Source: Daphnia pulex
Taxonomy: Eukaryota > Arthropoda > Branchiopoda > Diplostraca > Daphniidae
DNA: 64,000 nucleotides
Assembly: GCF_021134715.1 (NCBI RefSeq)
Contig: NC_060020.1
Span: 4,464,001 to 4,528,000, forward strand
Direction: 5' to 3'
The notes beneath the pieces were generated by a model, which saw nothing but the letters and a program-made list of their open reading frames with translations, had not been told where the DNA came from and did not search any database. Position 1 is the stretch's first letter; each line of letters opens with the position of its first letter. Both the position numbers and the translations under genes were made by a program. Positions 26,061-36,430 of this stretch are shown here, piece by piece.

Positions 26061-27681
26061 TCGCCGGATAAGTGCCGTAATTCTTTTATTTAATACTACT
26101 CTACATTTGTTTTGTATCGTCTTCGTTTTTTTTTATACAGACGTTTGAATTTTCATTTCAGCTTTTACTTTTTGTAGGTTTGTGCAGTGTTTGGATATCA
26201 AAGTTGAGAAATAACCACAAAAAGGTGAGTTTCATAAATATTTGAGATTCATCTGCTTCTTGAACTCGTACAGATTTCACGTTCTAATATTTTAGGTAAG
26301 CACACTGATAGTGTCTTGAAAAAAGTATTTCCTGTTTTTAAATTGACAAGTTTTACTCCAAGCGTAGAATGGCTAAAAGCTTATTCTTATCTTTTGATGA
26401 GAGGCTGGCTTATTTTTCTGTCCTAGCTCGTTAACTCCTAAATCCAAAACTACACAGAGGAAATAAGAGTATAAATTCAATTAAGGTTTATTCACTTTCA
26501 AGTCTTATACAACCCAGTAGTGGCCTGTTGCTTAACACTGTAGGAACTATATTTATTAATATCGTAATTCTGATTACAGGTTCAGATTCTGAGCTAAAAA
26601 AATATTCAGAAATAAAAAATATTAAGAAATTATTCAGAATATTATCAGATTATTATCAGAATATTCAAAAAATATTCAGAAATAAAAAATCTCGCTTCGT
26701 TGGATTCTTCCGGTTCGTCACTTACAGTACCAGGCGGCAGAACATTTCCTGCGTAATCGTAATTAAAGTAACCGGTAGGCGAATAATAGCAACAAAAATA
26801 GGTCCAGCCGTTCCTTCCAGTTGCCCATCCGACGCCCAGCTCTCGACTCGATTTCCACACCACTTGGGTAAAATGTCCTTTTTTCAATGATGAGAATAAA
26901 GAGAAATTATATTCTTTTCATAGACACATTAGTATAATCAAAAGTAAGCAATATCTTCATTACCAGTTCCAGAACTAGATCCTGGTCTTAGTCTGGGAGC
27001 TGGGCGACAAAAAAATGACAATTTATTAGCAAAAGGTTTGAGGTTAAAATGTGGTTAGGGGGGGTATGACACACACGAAAAGCCACGTCTGTCGACTGGC
27101 GGCCGGGGCGTTCAAGCGTGACGCGATCCCGAAATCGGCGGGAACAGTAAAAAAATCACTTTTGTTTAGAAAATCTGAACTATATCTTAAAAAATAGAGG
27201 AATATCAACTTTATTTAATTTCCGACAGACAGACGTCATAATCTGGGGCCTTGGGGCCATCAGACGTCGGTGTGTAAGAAATTTCACAAAATTTCAGTCA
27301 ATTGTGAAAATGGCAACGCTGCATCTTAAGCGCAAAATTTAAAATAGAGAGATTTGGGGAGGATCTGTGAGTTTTTAACTAAGTAAATGCGAACACAAAA
27401 TGCAGTAAACTGTTTTTTTAAATAAAATTATACATTTATTTTATTTAACCGATAATTTTTTGATTATTTGGTTAGTGTTATTGGCAGCTAAATTTTTGGC
27501 GGTTCAAATTTCTTCCATATGTAACCCGCTTTTGCTCTGCTCCTATTTCGTGAAAGTATACCGAAAGTCACGGGAAACCCTTGACTAACAGACGTTATGG
27601 TTTTTCCCCTGTATTAGCATGGGTTGTTCCCCGCTTATGTGTATGCGCTCTGATGATATCGGAAACAAACGCTAATCGGAG

Positions 27682-28011
27682 CTATCGACCAATACTCGTT
27701 ATTCTTCTTCTTCCTTTTTGACGATATCTTTTAAGTATATTACTTATTGATGCTATACATATAGGCCTTCTTGTGTTTATTTTCCCCGTTCTGTTGAAGA
27801 GAGACGGGACCTTCTCTGGTTGTCCCGCGGCCAACCACTTGCCCATCCGCAACGAATAAATCAGGCGCTTCACGCTATTGCAGCTGGAGTTGGCGTCGAC
27901 CAATTTGTCCCAATCGACGACGACGGCCAACGATGTCAACCGTTTGTTTTTCTTATTCTCGCTATATAGACGCAACAGAGAGAGTCTTATATATATATTA
28001 TATAGCACCAC
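27682..28011 (-). CDS. 109-aa open frame in the left arm of the 3-kb transposon
   Basis: The same 109-aa frame is present in both arms, starting near each inner arm end. It differs by one residue (WDKL here, RDKL in the other arm). It contains SLAVVVDWDKLVDANSSCN and SVKRLIYSLRMGKWLAAGQP, which read like ordinary globular protein rather than random translation. I do not recognise the family. It may be a captured host exon or a remnant of an element protein. Neither a promoter nor splicing could be supported. Confidence 0.3.
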   Translation of the reverse strand: MVLYNIYIRLSLLRLYSENKKNKRLTSLAVVVDWDKLVDANSSCNSVKRLIYSLRMGKWLAAGQPEKVPSLFNRTGKINTRRPICIASISNILKRYRQKGRRRITSIGR

Positions 28012-28563
28012 AGGACTATAATATTATAGTCCGGAGATAGATGGATGTGCCACTATTTCGCAACAACCTGTTGATGCGCTGGTCCCACCGTCACGAGCGC
28101 ATCAGCCTTTTCTGTTATCATTTGGTTTAGTAAAAAAATAAACTGGCGAGAAAGATTCAGGAATTAATAAGTAAAATAGGGCAGATTGACTGCTGTCAAG
28201 CTTGACGTGATGTCCTATAGAAGAAAAATAAGAAATTTGATAACGCGATCCATCGAGGGTCCGGCCCAATGTTCGATTCCGGAGAAAAAACGAGTCTGTC
28301 ACGTCTTAGAGATATTGAGCTAGGCATATTTACAACTATTATTTAGAGATGTGCTGGTTGTGTGTCCGTCCTTTATTTTTTAAGGGCTCACACGCTGTTG
28401 CTGGCCCGGTCCTGTGTGTTTTTGGTTGGTCACGAGCCCTCGGAGCATTTTTGCCCGACTATAGAAATTTATTAATTTTTATTTTTTGGGTGGCGATTGG
28501 TGGCACACAGCGCAGCCTGCCAGGACCACAACTTTGACTCCGAAAATCCATAGGGGGTTAGCT

Positions 28564-28600
28564 CCGTATGCATGCATACGGTCGTGATTGCAATCACGAC
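28564..28600. repeat. Two adjacent perfect palindromes in the transposon centre
   Basis: CCGTATGCATGCATACGG (28564-28581, 18 bp) and GTCGTGATTGCAATCACGAC (28581-28600, 20 bp) are each exactly self-complementary and share one G. They lie in the unique centre of the 3-kb transposon. They could be protein binding sites or small foldback footprints. Confidence 0.75.
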
Positions 28601-28970
28601 CTTGTGGCAGGCCCTTCTTTCACGCACAGACGACTGCTGCTATACGTAGTGTAGTGATGGACACAATCGGCCGCGGGAAAAAGATATAAGAAGCCACACA
28701 TGCAAAATCTCGAAAGAATAAAAAAATAGAAAACGTTTGGCGATTGGATTGATGCATCCAAATAAAAAAATCAAAAGAAAAAGAATCTCTTGGACATTTT
28801 CGATTCAATATAGGTTAATAGGTATTTAGTCCTGATGCCGTCTTATGTTTTCTAACGGGAAAGAAAAAAGAAAAGAAATAAAACTCCGGGCGGAACGACG
28901 AATCTCTCTCGAAATAAAGGGAGTGAGTCATTAAGACGTAAGAATCTCCGGACTATAATATTATAGTCCT

Positions 28971-29300
28971 GTGGTGCTATATAATATATATATAAGACTC
29001 TCTCTGTTGCGTCTATATAGCGAGAATAAGAAAAACAAACGGTTGACATCGTTGGCCGTCGTCGTCGATCGGGACAAATTGGTCGACGCCAACTCCAGCT
29101 GCAATAGCGTGAAGCGCCTGATTTATTCGTTGCGGATGGGCAAGTGGTTGGCCGCGGGACAACCAGAGAAGGTCCCGTCTCTCTTCAACAGAACGGGGAA
29201 AATAAACACAAGAAGGCCTATATGTATAGCATCAATAAGTAATATACTTAAAAGATATCGTCAAAAAGGAAGAAGAAGAATAACGAGTATTGGTCGATAG
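28971..29300 (+). CDS. 109-aa open frame in the right arm of the 3-kb transposon
   Basis: Mirror copy of the frame at 27682-28011, identical but for one Trp-to-Arg change in the middle. See that entry for content. Its presence in both arms follows from the inverted repeat and does not by itself show coding. Confidence 0.3.
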   Translation: MVLYNIYIRLSLLRLYSENKKNKRLTSLAVVVDRDKLVDANSSCNSVKRLIYSLRMGKWLAAGQPEKVPSLFNRTGKINTRRPICIASISNILKRYRQKGRRRITSIGR

Positions 29301-32300
29301 CTCCGATTAGCGTTTGTTTCCGATATCATCAGAGCGCATACACATAAGCGGGGAACAACCCATGCTAATACAGGGGAAAAACCATAACGTCTGTTAGTCA
29401 AGGGTTTCCCGTGACTTTCGGTATACTTTCACGAAATAGGAGCAGAGCAAAAGCGGGTTACATATGGAAGAAATTTGAACCGCCAAAAATTTAGCTGCCA
29501 ATAACACTAACCAAATAATCAAAAAATTATCGGTTAAATAAAATAAATGTATAATTTTATTTAAAAAAACAGTTTACTGCATTTTGTGTTCGCATTTACT
29601 TAGTTAAAAACTCACAGATCCTCCCCAAATCTCTCTATTTTAAATTTTGCGCTTAAGATGCAGCGTTGCCATTTTCACAATTGACTGAAATTTTGTGAAA
29701 TTTCTTACACACCGACGTCTGATGGCCCCAAGGCCCCAGATTATGACGTCTGTCTGTCGGAAATTAAATAAAGTTGATATTCCTCTATTTTTTAAGATAT
29801 AGTTCAGATTTTCTAAACAAAAGTGATTTTTTTACTGTTCCCGCCGATTTCGGGATCGCGTCACGCTTGAACGCCCCGGCCGCCAGTCGACAGACGTGGC
29901 TTTTCGTGTGTGTCATACCCCCCCTAACCACATTTTAACCTCAAACCTTTTGCTAATAAATTGTCATTTTTTTGTCGCCCAGCTCCCAGACTATCTGTTA
30001 AAATTATAATCTTTAATTTCGTTGTACCAATCTTCAACTGCTACCCGGCCGTCGGTAAAACTTGGGTATGCACAGTAGAGGTTTTCGCCGATATTGCCAC
30101 GGCCAGTGTTATGTACCATTTGACATCGGTCGGCATTATTTTTAGCCCAGTTTTGTGCCATTTTCATCAGCTAGCACACGGCACGAATGAATAAACAGTG
30201 ACGAGTTTAATATGTTTCTAAAAAAGTGCACTCACGTATATCGAATATGGTTATGGATAACTGGCCAGGTGCTGTCAAACTCAAAAACCTTTAGGGGAAA
30301 AAATTTATATTAAAACAAAAAAAAAAAAAAAAAATTAAGTAGAAAACACTGCCTTGGCTGAACGAGACATCTAGCAACCGTTTTTGGAACCTCACACATC
30401 GCTTTGGCAATCTCGAGTTTTAAATGATCCCATAAATTTATTAGAAGCAAGGCGGCTTATTATCCCACGCCACCTTTGCAATTACTGTCATTCAATTTTT
30501 TTTTTCAAATTTCAAATTAGTCTGCTGTTCCATTATGAATGTTTTGCCATTCTCTGTTTAGTGTTCAGACTTCAGTGTTCACTGATAGGATAGAATAGTA
30601 GCCTACCAGCCTACCTATTGGAAAGGAAGGGCGGCTTAAGTGCAGCAGGATTTTCATATAAAAAAAACTAAATTAAAAGACTTATGGTGTCTAATAACGT
30701 TTTAGCTGTCTAATAATTTTAATCACAGACTATTACGCAGGCCGGCAGGCGTATCAAAAAAGGTTTGGCTTAATAACAGGTGGAGGCGTGCGTTGCGCCC
30801 CCGCTACCAGGCAAGCAGACAACTGTAGCAGACAATGAGACAACAAATCAACAAAGGTGGTGCATGAAAAACTTGAAAAAAAGGTTTCTGGGGTTTGTAG
30901 TACTTTGCTTGCTACAAATGGCGCTCCGTAGTCCGTAGTTATTGTGAATATCGAAAAACATTCACACTGTCACACATATTAGCATTATAACATATTGAAT
31001 TTCAGAGTTCAAATAACCTTTTTGACATCCGATGGACAAAATTTCTCAACAAGAAACGATGATATCGAAAATCAATGGCTCGTGTCCGACGTCTCCAATA
31101 TATTCCCATGACTATTGTTTTTCCTAATAGGTAGGCTTAGTAGGTAGGCCTTTTAACGAATGGATCCTACCTTTTCTCCCTTTTTTTATATATTTAAGGT
31201 TTCCATTTCATTTCTTCCAATAGTAATCGGTACCTTTGTGATTAGAGCTGAGATTTGACGAGTTTCAATGTTTTTAACTATGACCAGTTGCAAAGTCCAT
31301 GCAAGTTCTTGGTTTGTTTTCCTTTCAAAATCTGGTAACATTTACTGAAAGTGAAAGACCACTTCGACTGTGGCACTGGTTTGAATATTTTGTGTTTATA
31401 TGTATATTTTAAATATTACGCTGATAGCTGATAGGTTTATCAAGTACCTTTATTTCGACAGTCGTGTATATGCATTTCTGTTTGCGCCACTAACTTGTAC
31501 CGTTAGGTTTAATATCCGATTATGATTTTTAACATTCAACGTTTTTTCTGTGTTTCAAATTCTTAGCTCATGGAAGATTCCCGCGAATGAGACTCTCTTG
31601 GCCTCTTCTATGATTTGACCATTCGCGGCAGCCGGCAGGTGACAACCTCAGATGAATTACTCAACAGGTTTCTTGTACAGTACCTGCAGATTGAAAAGAA
31701 GAACACCACAGTGGACTACCATCACCGGTATATCTAAGTAAGTACTTTCCTCATCGTGACAGTCTGACAGGGTACCGAAGAATGAGGCAGCGTCGTTGGT
31801 TTCATCTTTCACGTCAATCTGATATACATGGGTTGGACTATTCCAGATTTTCCGCAACATCGCAGTTAGGCTTTAAAAAAATCTCGTACTAAGAATTCAA
31901 ATTCAAAAAAGATTACGGTACTACGGTGAGTAGCCAGCATGCCAACCTTTAAATCCAAGAAGTTAAAAAGAAAACGGCAACGAACTCACTCACTCAATAG
32001 TTTTTCTTCAGAACGTTTTTTTTTTTGTTTTTATGTGTTCAAATAAACCTTTTTGCCGTCTTTAAAGAATCCGTATTTTTAATTCCTTTTACAGCTGGAC
32101 GCCCTCCTGTTTCCTAGATCTCGCGAAAGTTTGTCTGCTATACTTATAAGGTATCGTTTCGAAGCGTTATTCCGTTTTATTAATTGAATAATTTGAGTGA
32201 ACATTCGCCCAAGTTGTCTTTTCTTTCTCTATTACATAATTGATACGTACCGTTTTTTTTTTAAAGCCGACTGTCCTTCAAACGGTTCGAAATGAAAGAT

Positions 32301-32412
32301 TTATTCATTCCGCGAAGAAACGAGTCAAATGACTCAAATTTCAAATGGTTTTAAATGAGTTTTAAGCCATAAACATTTGGTATTCATTTTGATTTGATGT
32401 TGTAGTTTGTAG

Positions 32413-32716
32413 ACCTATTCCAATCCCCAGCAACATCAATCTGCAGAAGGAAAGCCCTGTTTGCATGCCCTTGACTTTCGAAGGTCACCGAGATCATTAC
32501 GTAAAACGTGTCATGCAGTGGTGTAGAGGTTGGGTGAGAACGGTATGCGTTACAAAACAATTTGGTATTCATTAAAAAAAAAATTGTTTTTGTATATAGA
32601 CCCATCCCCAGCAACGTCAACCTGCGGAACCAGTTTTCTTGTCCTTAGCGCTCGAAGGTCACGGAGATCATTAAGTAATACGTATCATGCGACGGCGGAG
32701 AGGTTGGGTGAGAAAG
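32413..32716 (+). repeat. Two tandem copies of an about 125-bp repeat upstream of the YYT promoter
   Basis: Copies at 32413-32540 and 32600-32716 share, in order, a CCCAGCAACRTCAAYCTGC block, CGAAGGTCACSGAGATCATTA, and GAGGTTGGGTGAGAA. A third copy at 36191-36317 precedes the promoter of unit E, and two more lie in the right arm (about 44798-44914 and 44974-45101). Position before each TATA promoter suggests an upstream regulatory block that travels with the gene unit; a decayed exon is the alternative. Confidence 0.6.
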
Positions 32717-32790
32717 GTACGTGTTTTTCATCATTATCAAACAGGTAGAATATCCGCAAGGCTTAAGAGGTGAGGGTGATAAAAAAATCG

Positions 32791-32824
32791 TATATAAAGG
32801 AGAGAGAAAAGGCCAGAGACATCA
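32791..32824 (+). promoter_or_regulatory. TATA-Inr core promoter of YYT unit A
   Basis: TATATAAA at 32791-32798 is followed by an arthropod-type initiator TCAGT with the A at 32824, putting TATAAA at -31. The same arrangement, with GTCGAGTGAG after the initiator, occurs at units D and E, so it is a conserved family promoter. Transcription start is predicted, not observed. Confidence 0.7.
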
Positions 32825-33782
32825 GTCGAGTGAGGATCTCCGACACGGCAACAACTGCAGCGCACTCTCTGTCACCATCTGCCTTCTTCAGCGTATTGCC
32901 AGTTCGTATCCATGGGTAAATATTCTGTCTTTACATGGAGTTTTCTATTGATGCCAATTATTTTCTGTTTGTTAGAATGCATATTATTATTTAACATTAT
33001 TGCTTGAATTTGTTTACTGTCTAGTTAATAAGGCGTCGTACGCTGTTCGGTGTTGTGTCGTTGTTTGGTGGGTCGACCACTGGTGTATCGATGTCTTCTT
33101 GGTATGGCGGCTACCAAACCGCAACGCCGCCGCCTTCCCAAAAGCAACTCACGCAACGACCAGTTATTGCACCAAGGTCTACAAGTACTACACTACTAAG
33201 GCACCGGAGTTTTATACCATAATTTCCGCTGCCCCGAGCCACTACACTGACGTCCTGAAGTATTACTCTGCCCCGAGTTACTACACCACCAAGGCAACGG
33301 AGTATGACTATGCATTCTGCCCCATCCTACTACATCGAGGCTCCCAAGTATTACTGTGTTCTGAGCTACTTATTGCACCGATTTTCCTAAAAACTACTCT
33401 GTTCCCAGCTGCTACACCGAGGCTCCCGCTGATTACTCCACCGAAGCGGCAAAGTACTACTCTGCCCCGATTTACACAACCACAACTGAGGCGGCCAAGT
33501 ATTACGCTGTCCCGACGTACAACAGAGAAGCTGCTCTTTCGTGCTACGTTTAACAGAAATACTACACTGATGCTCCAGTTCGCTACACCACGACCTACGC
33601 TAAACCGCAGCCCCCAGGTACTACACCGAAGAAGCCGCCTATTACACAACAACGTATGCTGCCCCTGCCTACTACACCGTGGCCCCGCATTACTACAACA
33701 CTGAATCGCTCAATTACTACACTACAACTACGCTGCCCCGAGCTACTACACCTACGTCCCGAAGTATTACTGTGCGTAAAAG
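32824..33782 (+). pseudogene. Tyrosine-rich 'YYT' repeat secreted protein, unit A (frame-shifted)
   Basis: Exon 1 runs from the predicted start at 32824 to ATGG|GTAAAT (32915), with a possible initiator ATG at 32912. Exon 2 starts at 33025 after CTGTCTAG. One frame gives a hydrophobic stretch (VVSLFGG) then MSSWYGGYQTATPPPS, matching the signal-peptide region of unit F. After that the frame shifts by one near 33137 to the repeat part: KYYTTKAPEFYT, APSHYTD, KYYSAPSYYTTKATE. Further shifts follow. The YYT/EAP/KYYSAP composition suggests an extracellular structural or adhesive protein of arthropod cuticle or egg-covering type; the family is not one I can name. Confidence 0.6.
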
Positions 33783-33799
33783 GAGTCGTCTAAAAAAAA

Positions 33800-34714
33800 A
33801 AGAAGTCATCCCCTAACTGCAGTGCCCTATCTGTCACCAACTGCATTCCTCATCGTGTAACCGATTCGCAATTCTGGGTAAATATTCTTATTTTTACATT
33901 GAGTTTTGTTTCAATTCTATTTTTTTTCTAGTTGTTAATATGCCTGTTAAATTTATACACTAAAATTAAATACTATCTACTGCTTAGTCAACTATGGCGT
34001 CGTGCTCATCTTATAGTTGATGGCTGGATCGAACGCAGGTGTAGTGATGTCTTCTTGGTATGGCGGAAATTAAACCGCAACGCCGCTGCCTTCCTACACA
34101 ACTTACGTAACGACGAATTCCTGCACCGAGGTTTTAAGTACTACGCCACTAAAGCACCGGAGTTTTATACCACAACTTATGCTGCCCCGAGCCACTCCAA
34201 TGACGCCTTGAAGTATTACTCTGCCCCGAGTTACTACACCACCAAGGCGACGGAGTATGACTACGCATGCTGCCCCATCCTACTACATCGAGGCTCCCAA
34301 GTATTACTCTGTTCTCAGCTACTTATTGCACCGATTTTCCTAAATACAACTCTGTTCCCAGCTACTACACCGAGGCTCCCGCTGATTACCAAAACGGTCA
34401 AGTACTACACCGATGCCCCGATCTACACAACCACAACTGAGGCGGCCAAGTATTACGCTGTCCCGACGTACTACAGAGAAGCTGCTCTTTCGTGCTACGT
34501 TGAACAGAAATACTACACTACGACCTACGCTAAACCGCAGCCCCCAGGTACTACACCGAAGAAGCCGCCTATTACACAACAACGTATGCTGCCCCTGCCT
34601 ACTACACCGAGGCCCCGCGTTACTACAACACTGAATCGCTCAATTACTACACTACAACTACGCTGCCCCGAGCTACTACACCTACGTCCCGAAGTATTAC
34701 TGTGCGTAAAAGGA
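33800..34714 (+). pseudogene. YYT repeat protein, unit B (promoterless, frame-shifted)
   Basis: A remnant of exon 1 ends at TTCTGG|GTAAAT (33877). Exon 2 starts after TGCTTAG at 33988. The first-exon remnant lacks the TATA-Inr block and the ATG seen in unit A. In the signal/GGY region GGN is followed by a stop where unit A has GGYQTA. The repeat part then reads KYYATKAPEFYTTTYAAPSHSND and KYYSAPSYYTTKATE before shifting. It is a direct, very close duplicate of unit C in its exon 1 and intron. Confidence 0.6.
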
Positions 34715-34744
34715 GTCGTCTAAAAAAAAAAGAAGTCATCCCCT

Positions 34745-35543
34745 AACTGCAGTGCCCTATCTGTCACCAACTGCATTCCTCATCGTGTAACCGATTCGCA
34801 ATTCTGGGTAAATATTCTTATTTTTACATTGAGTTTTGTTTCAATTCTATTTTTTTTCTAGTTGTTAATATGCCTGTTAAATTTATACACTAAAATTAAA
34901 TACTATCTACTGCTTAGTCAACTATGGCGTCGTGCTCATCTTATAGTTGATGGCTGGATCGAACGCAGGTGTAGTGATGTCTTCTTGATATGGCGGATAT
35001 CAAACCGCAACGCCGCTGCCTTCCTACACAACTTATGCAACGATCAGTTCCTGCACCGAGGTTTTCAAGTACTACGCCACTAAAGCACCGGAGTTTTATA
35101 CCACAACTTATGCTGTCCCGAGCCACTACACTGACACCCTGAAGTATTACTCTGCCCCGAGTTACTACACCACCAAGGCGACGGAGTACTACATGACAAG
35201 GCATGCTGCCCCATCCTATTACACTGAGGCTCCCAAGTATTACTATGTTCTAGGCTACTTACTGCACCGACACTCCTAACTACTTCTGTTCCCATCTGCT
35301 ACACCGAGGCTCCTGCTGATAACTACACCAAAACGGTCGAATACTACACCGAAGCGGCAAATACTTCTCTGCCCCGAGCTACTCAACCAGAACTGAGGCG
35401 GCCAATTATTACGCAGTCCCGACTTACAACCCAGAAGCTGCTCTTTCGTACTACGTTGAACAGAAATACTACACTGATGCTCCAGTCTACTACACCACGA
35501 CCTACGCTACACCTAGCTACAACACCGCAGCCGCCAAGTACTA
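34745..35543 (+). pseudogene. YYT repeat protein, unit C (nonsense codon; 3' end lost at the arm boundary)
   Basis: Exon 1 remnant ends at 34807 and exon 2 starts at 34918 after TGCTTAG. The repeat frame is the best kept of the array: SCTEVFKYYATKAPEF, YTTTYAVPSHYTDTLK, YYSAPSYYTTKATEYY, APSYYTEAPKYYY. Upstream in the same frame, TCTTGATATGG makes a stop where unit A has TCTTGGTATGG (Trp). At 35543 the homology to the right arm ends abruptly and the sequence passes directly into the promoter region of unit D, so the natural 3' end is missing here while the right-arm copy keeps it. Confidence 0.6.
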
Positions 35544-35589
35544 CATGCCCGCAAGGCCTTAAGAGGTGGGTCAGGGTGAGAAAAAGTCG

Positions 35590-35620
35590 TATAAAAGGAG
35601 GGAAAAGGTGATAAAAATCA
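35590..35620 (+). promoter_or_regulatory. TATA-Inr core promoter, YYT unit D (orphan)
   Basis: TATAAA at 35590-35595 and TCAGT with A at 35620 (spacing 30), followed by the family GTCGAGTGAG. The unit behind it is truncated: an exon 1 remnant runs to about 35689, and a second partial promoter-like copy (GATAAAAGG...TAGTCGAGTG) lies near 35804-35828, but no repeat-coding exon follows. Confidence 0.55.
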
Positions 35621-36190
35621 GTCGAGTGAGCGTCTCCATCACGGCAACAACTGCTGTGCACTATATGTCATTAAACCGCAATCACGAGTAAATACTCTGT
35701 TACTTGTATTTTTTTATCAATTTCTATTGTTCTTCTTATTTCTTAATGTGCCAATTATTAAATATTAATGTTCAAATTGTTTATTGTCTATTTGCTTAAA
35801 AGGAGATAAAAGGCGAAATAATTAGTCGAGTGATTATTTCCGACTTGACGACAGCTGCCGTGCACTATTTGTCCCCAACTGCATTCTTCATTGTATGAAA
35901 TGGTAAATTTTCAGTTTTCTAATATGAATTGTGTATCAGCTCTCCTATTTTTTTTTATTTATGTCAGTTATCAATGCATATTCATGTTCCATTATTTAGT
36001 GTTTAGTAAACTGTGACGTCGTGCTGCTGTTGATTGTTGTCCTGAAATACTACACCACCGAGGCTTCAGAATACTACACTGCAACTTATGCTGCCCAGAG
36101 CTGCTTAACCAAAGATTCTTAGTACTGCATCGTGATTCCATTCGTTTTAAGCCATAACCATTTAGTATTAATTTGATATTGTTTGTTTTA

Positions 36191-36317
36191 GACCCATCCA
36201 CGGCAACGTCAACCTGCAGAAGGAAGAGGCCAGTTTGCATTTCCTTCACTTTCGAAGGTCACGGAGATCATTACGTAAAACTGTCAATGCGGTGGTGTAG
36301 AGGTTGGGTGAGAACGG
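36191..36317 (+). repeat. Third copy of the about 125-bp upstream repeat
   Basis: Same order of blocks as 32413-32716 (CGGCAACGTCAACCTGC, CGAAGGTCACGGAGATCATTA, GAGGTTGGGTGAGAACGG), again shortly upstream of a YYT promoter. It lies in the spacer, outside both palindrome arms. Confidence 0.6.
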
Positions 36318-36397
36318 GAAGTGTTTGCTTTGCTTTATTATCAAGCAAGTATAATAGCCGCAGAGCTTAAGAGAGGGGTTAGGGTGAGAAAAAGTCG

Positions 36398-36430
36398 TAT
36401 AAATGGCAAGAGAAAAAACCACGGAACTCA
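36398..36430 (+). promoter_or_regulatory. TATA-Inr core promoter of YYT unit E
   Basis: TATAAA at 36398-36403 and TCAGT with A at 36430 (spacing 32), then GTCGAGTGAGCATCTCCGAC as in unit A. Confidence 0.65.

Larger units (their letters stand above)
26990..29993. mobile_element. 3004-bp DNA transposon with about 1.05-kb terminal inverted repeats
   Basis: The left arm 26990-28038 and right arm 28944-29993 are near-perfect reverse complements, leaving a 0.9-kb unique centre. The element ends are TAGTCTGGGAGC and GCTCCCAGACTA. It is flanked by TCT at 26987-26989 and 29994-29996, a 3-bp target-site duplication confirmed because removing it restores the CAP reading frame. No transposase motif is visible, so it is probably non-autonomous. 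The 3-bp duplication fits several superfamilies (CACTA-like, PIF/Harbinger, Zator, Academ); the ends do not let me choose. The close match of the arms suggests recent insertion or arm-to-arm homogenisation. Confidence 0.9.
26645..30170 (-). pseudogene. CAP-domain (GAPR-1-like) gene interrupted by a 3-kb transposon
   Basis: CAP/SCP family proteins are small, often secreted or Golgi-associated, and of varied role. On the minus strand an exon starts at 30170 after GTGCTAG and reads LMKMAQNWAKNNADRC, then GNIGENLYC (CAP motif) and VAVEDWYNEIKDYNFN to 29994. There a transposon (26990-29993) interrupts it. The gene resumes at 26989 (PGSSSGTG), has a phase-1 intron (26964-26878), and ends with GHFTQVVWKSSRELGVGWA and YDYAGNVLPP, stopping at 26645. 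Removing the transposon and one AGA target copy restores the frame without any other edit. No signal peptide, start codon or first exon is visible: upstream sequence belongs to the large inverted repeat and has a stop in the required frame. The gene is disrupted and probably 5'-truncated. Confidence 0.8.
30212..35543. repeat. Left arm of giant inverted repeat (about 5.3 kb)
   Basis: This block returns in reverse complement at 41971-46866 and 51167-51588. Positions in the two arms add up to about 77514 throughout the inner part. Long translated stretches (234, 263, 78, 76 and 73 aa) are identical between arms from about 32.4 to 35.1 kb. The outer part is more diverged: a 67-aa frame at 31657-31860 differs at several residues. 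The arm carries YYT units A, B and C. Between 30212 and 32400 I see no recognisable gene. The left arm keeps the uninserted GTGCAGC site (30640-30646) that matches the target duplication around the foldback element in the right arm. Confidence 0.9.

Noticed and set aside
26990-29993. Maverick/Polinton or other large autonomous transposon
   Set aside because: Long inverted repeats fit, but the element is only 3 kb, has a 3-bp target duplication and encodes no polymerase, integrase or capsid-type protein.
30236-30300. Upstream exon of the CAP gene ending at ATATAC|GTGAGT
   Set aside because: The donor looks good, but the frame needed to join the next exon contains a stop, and the same sequence recurs at 51.5 kb without a CAP gene.
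33308-33652. Antisense open frames across the YYT repeats (also 34340-34582, 34941-35295 and mirrors)
   Set aside because: They are complementary-strand shadows of the repetitive Tyr/Thr/Pro codons; no independent motif or start context.
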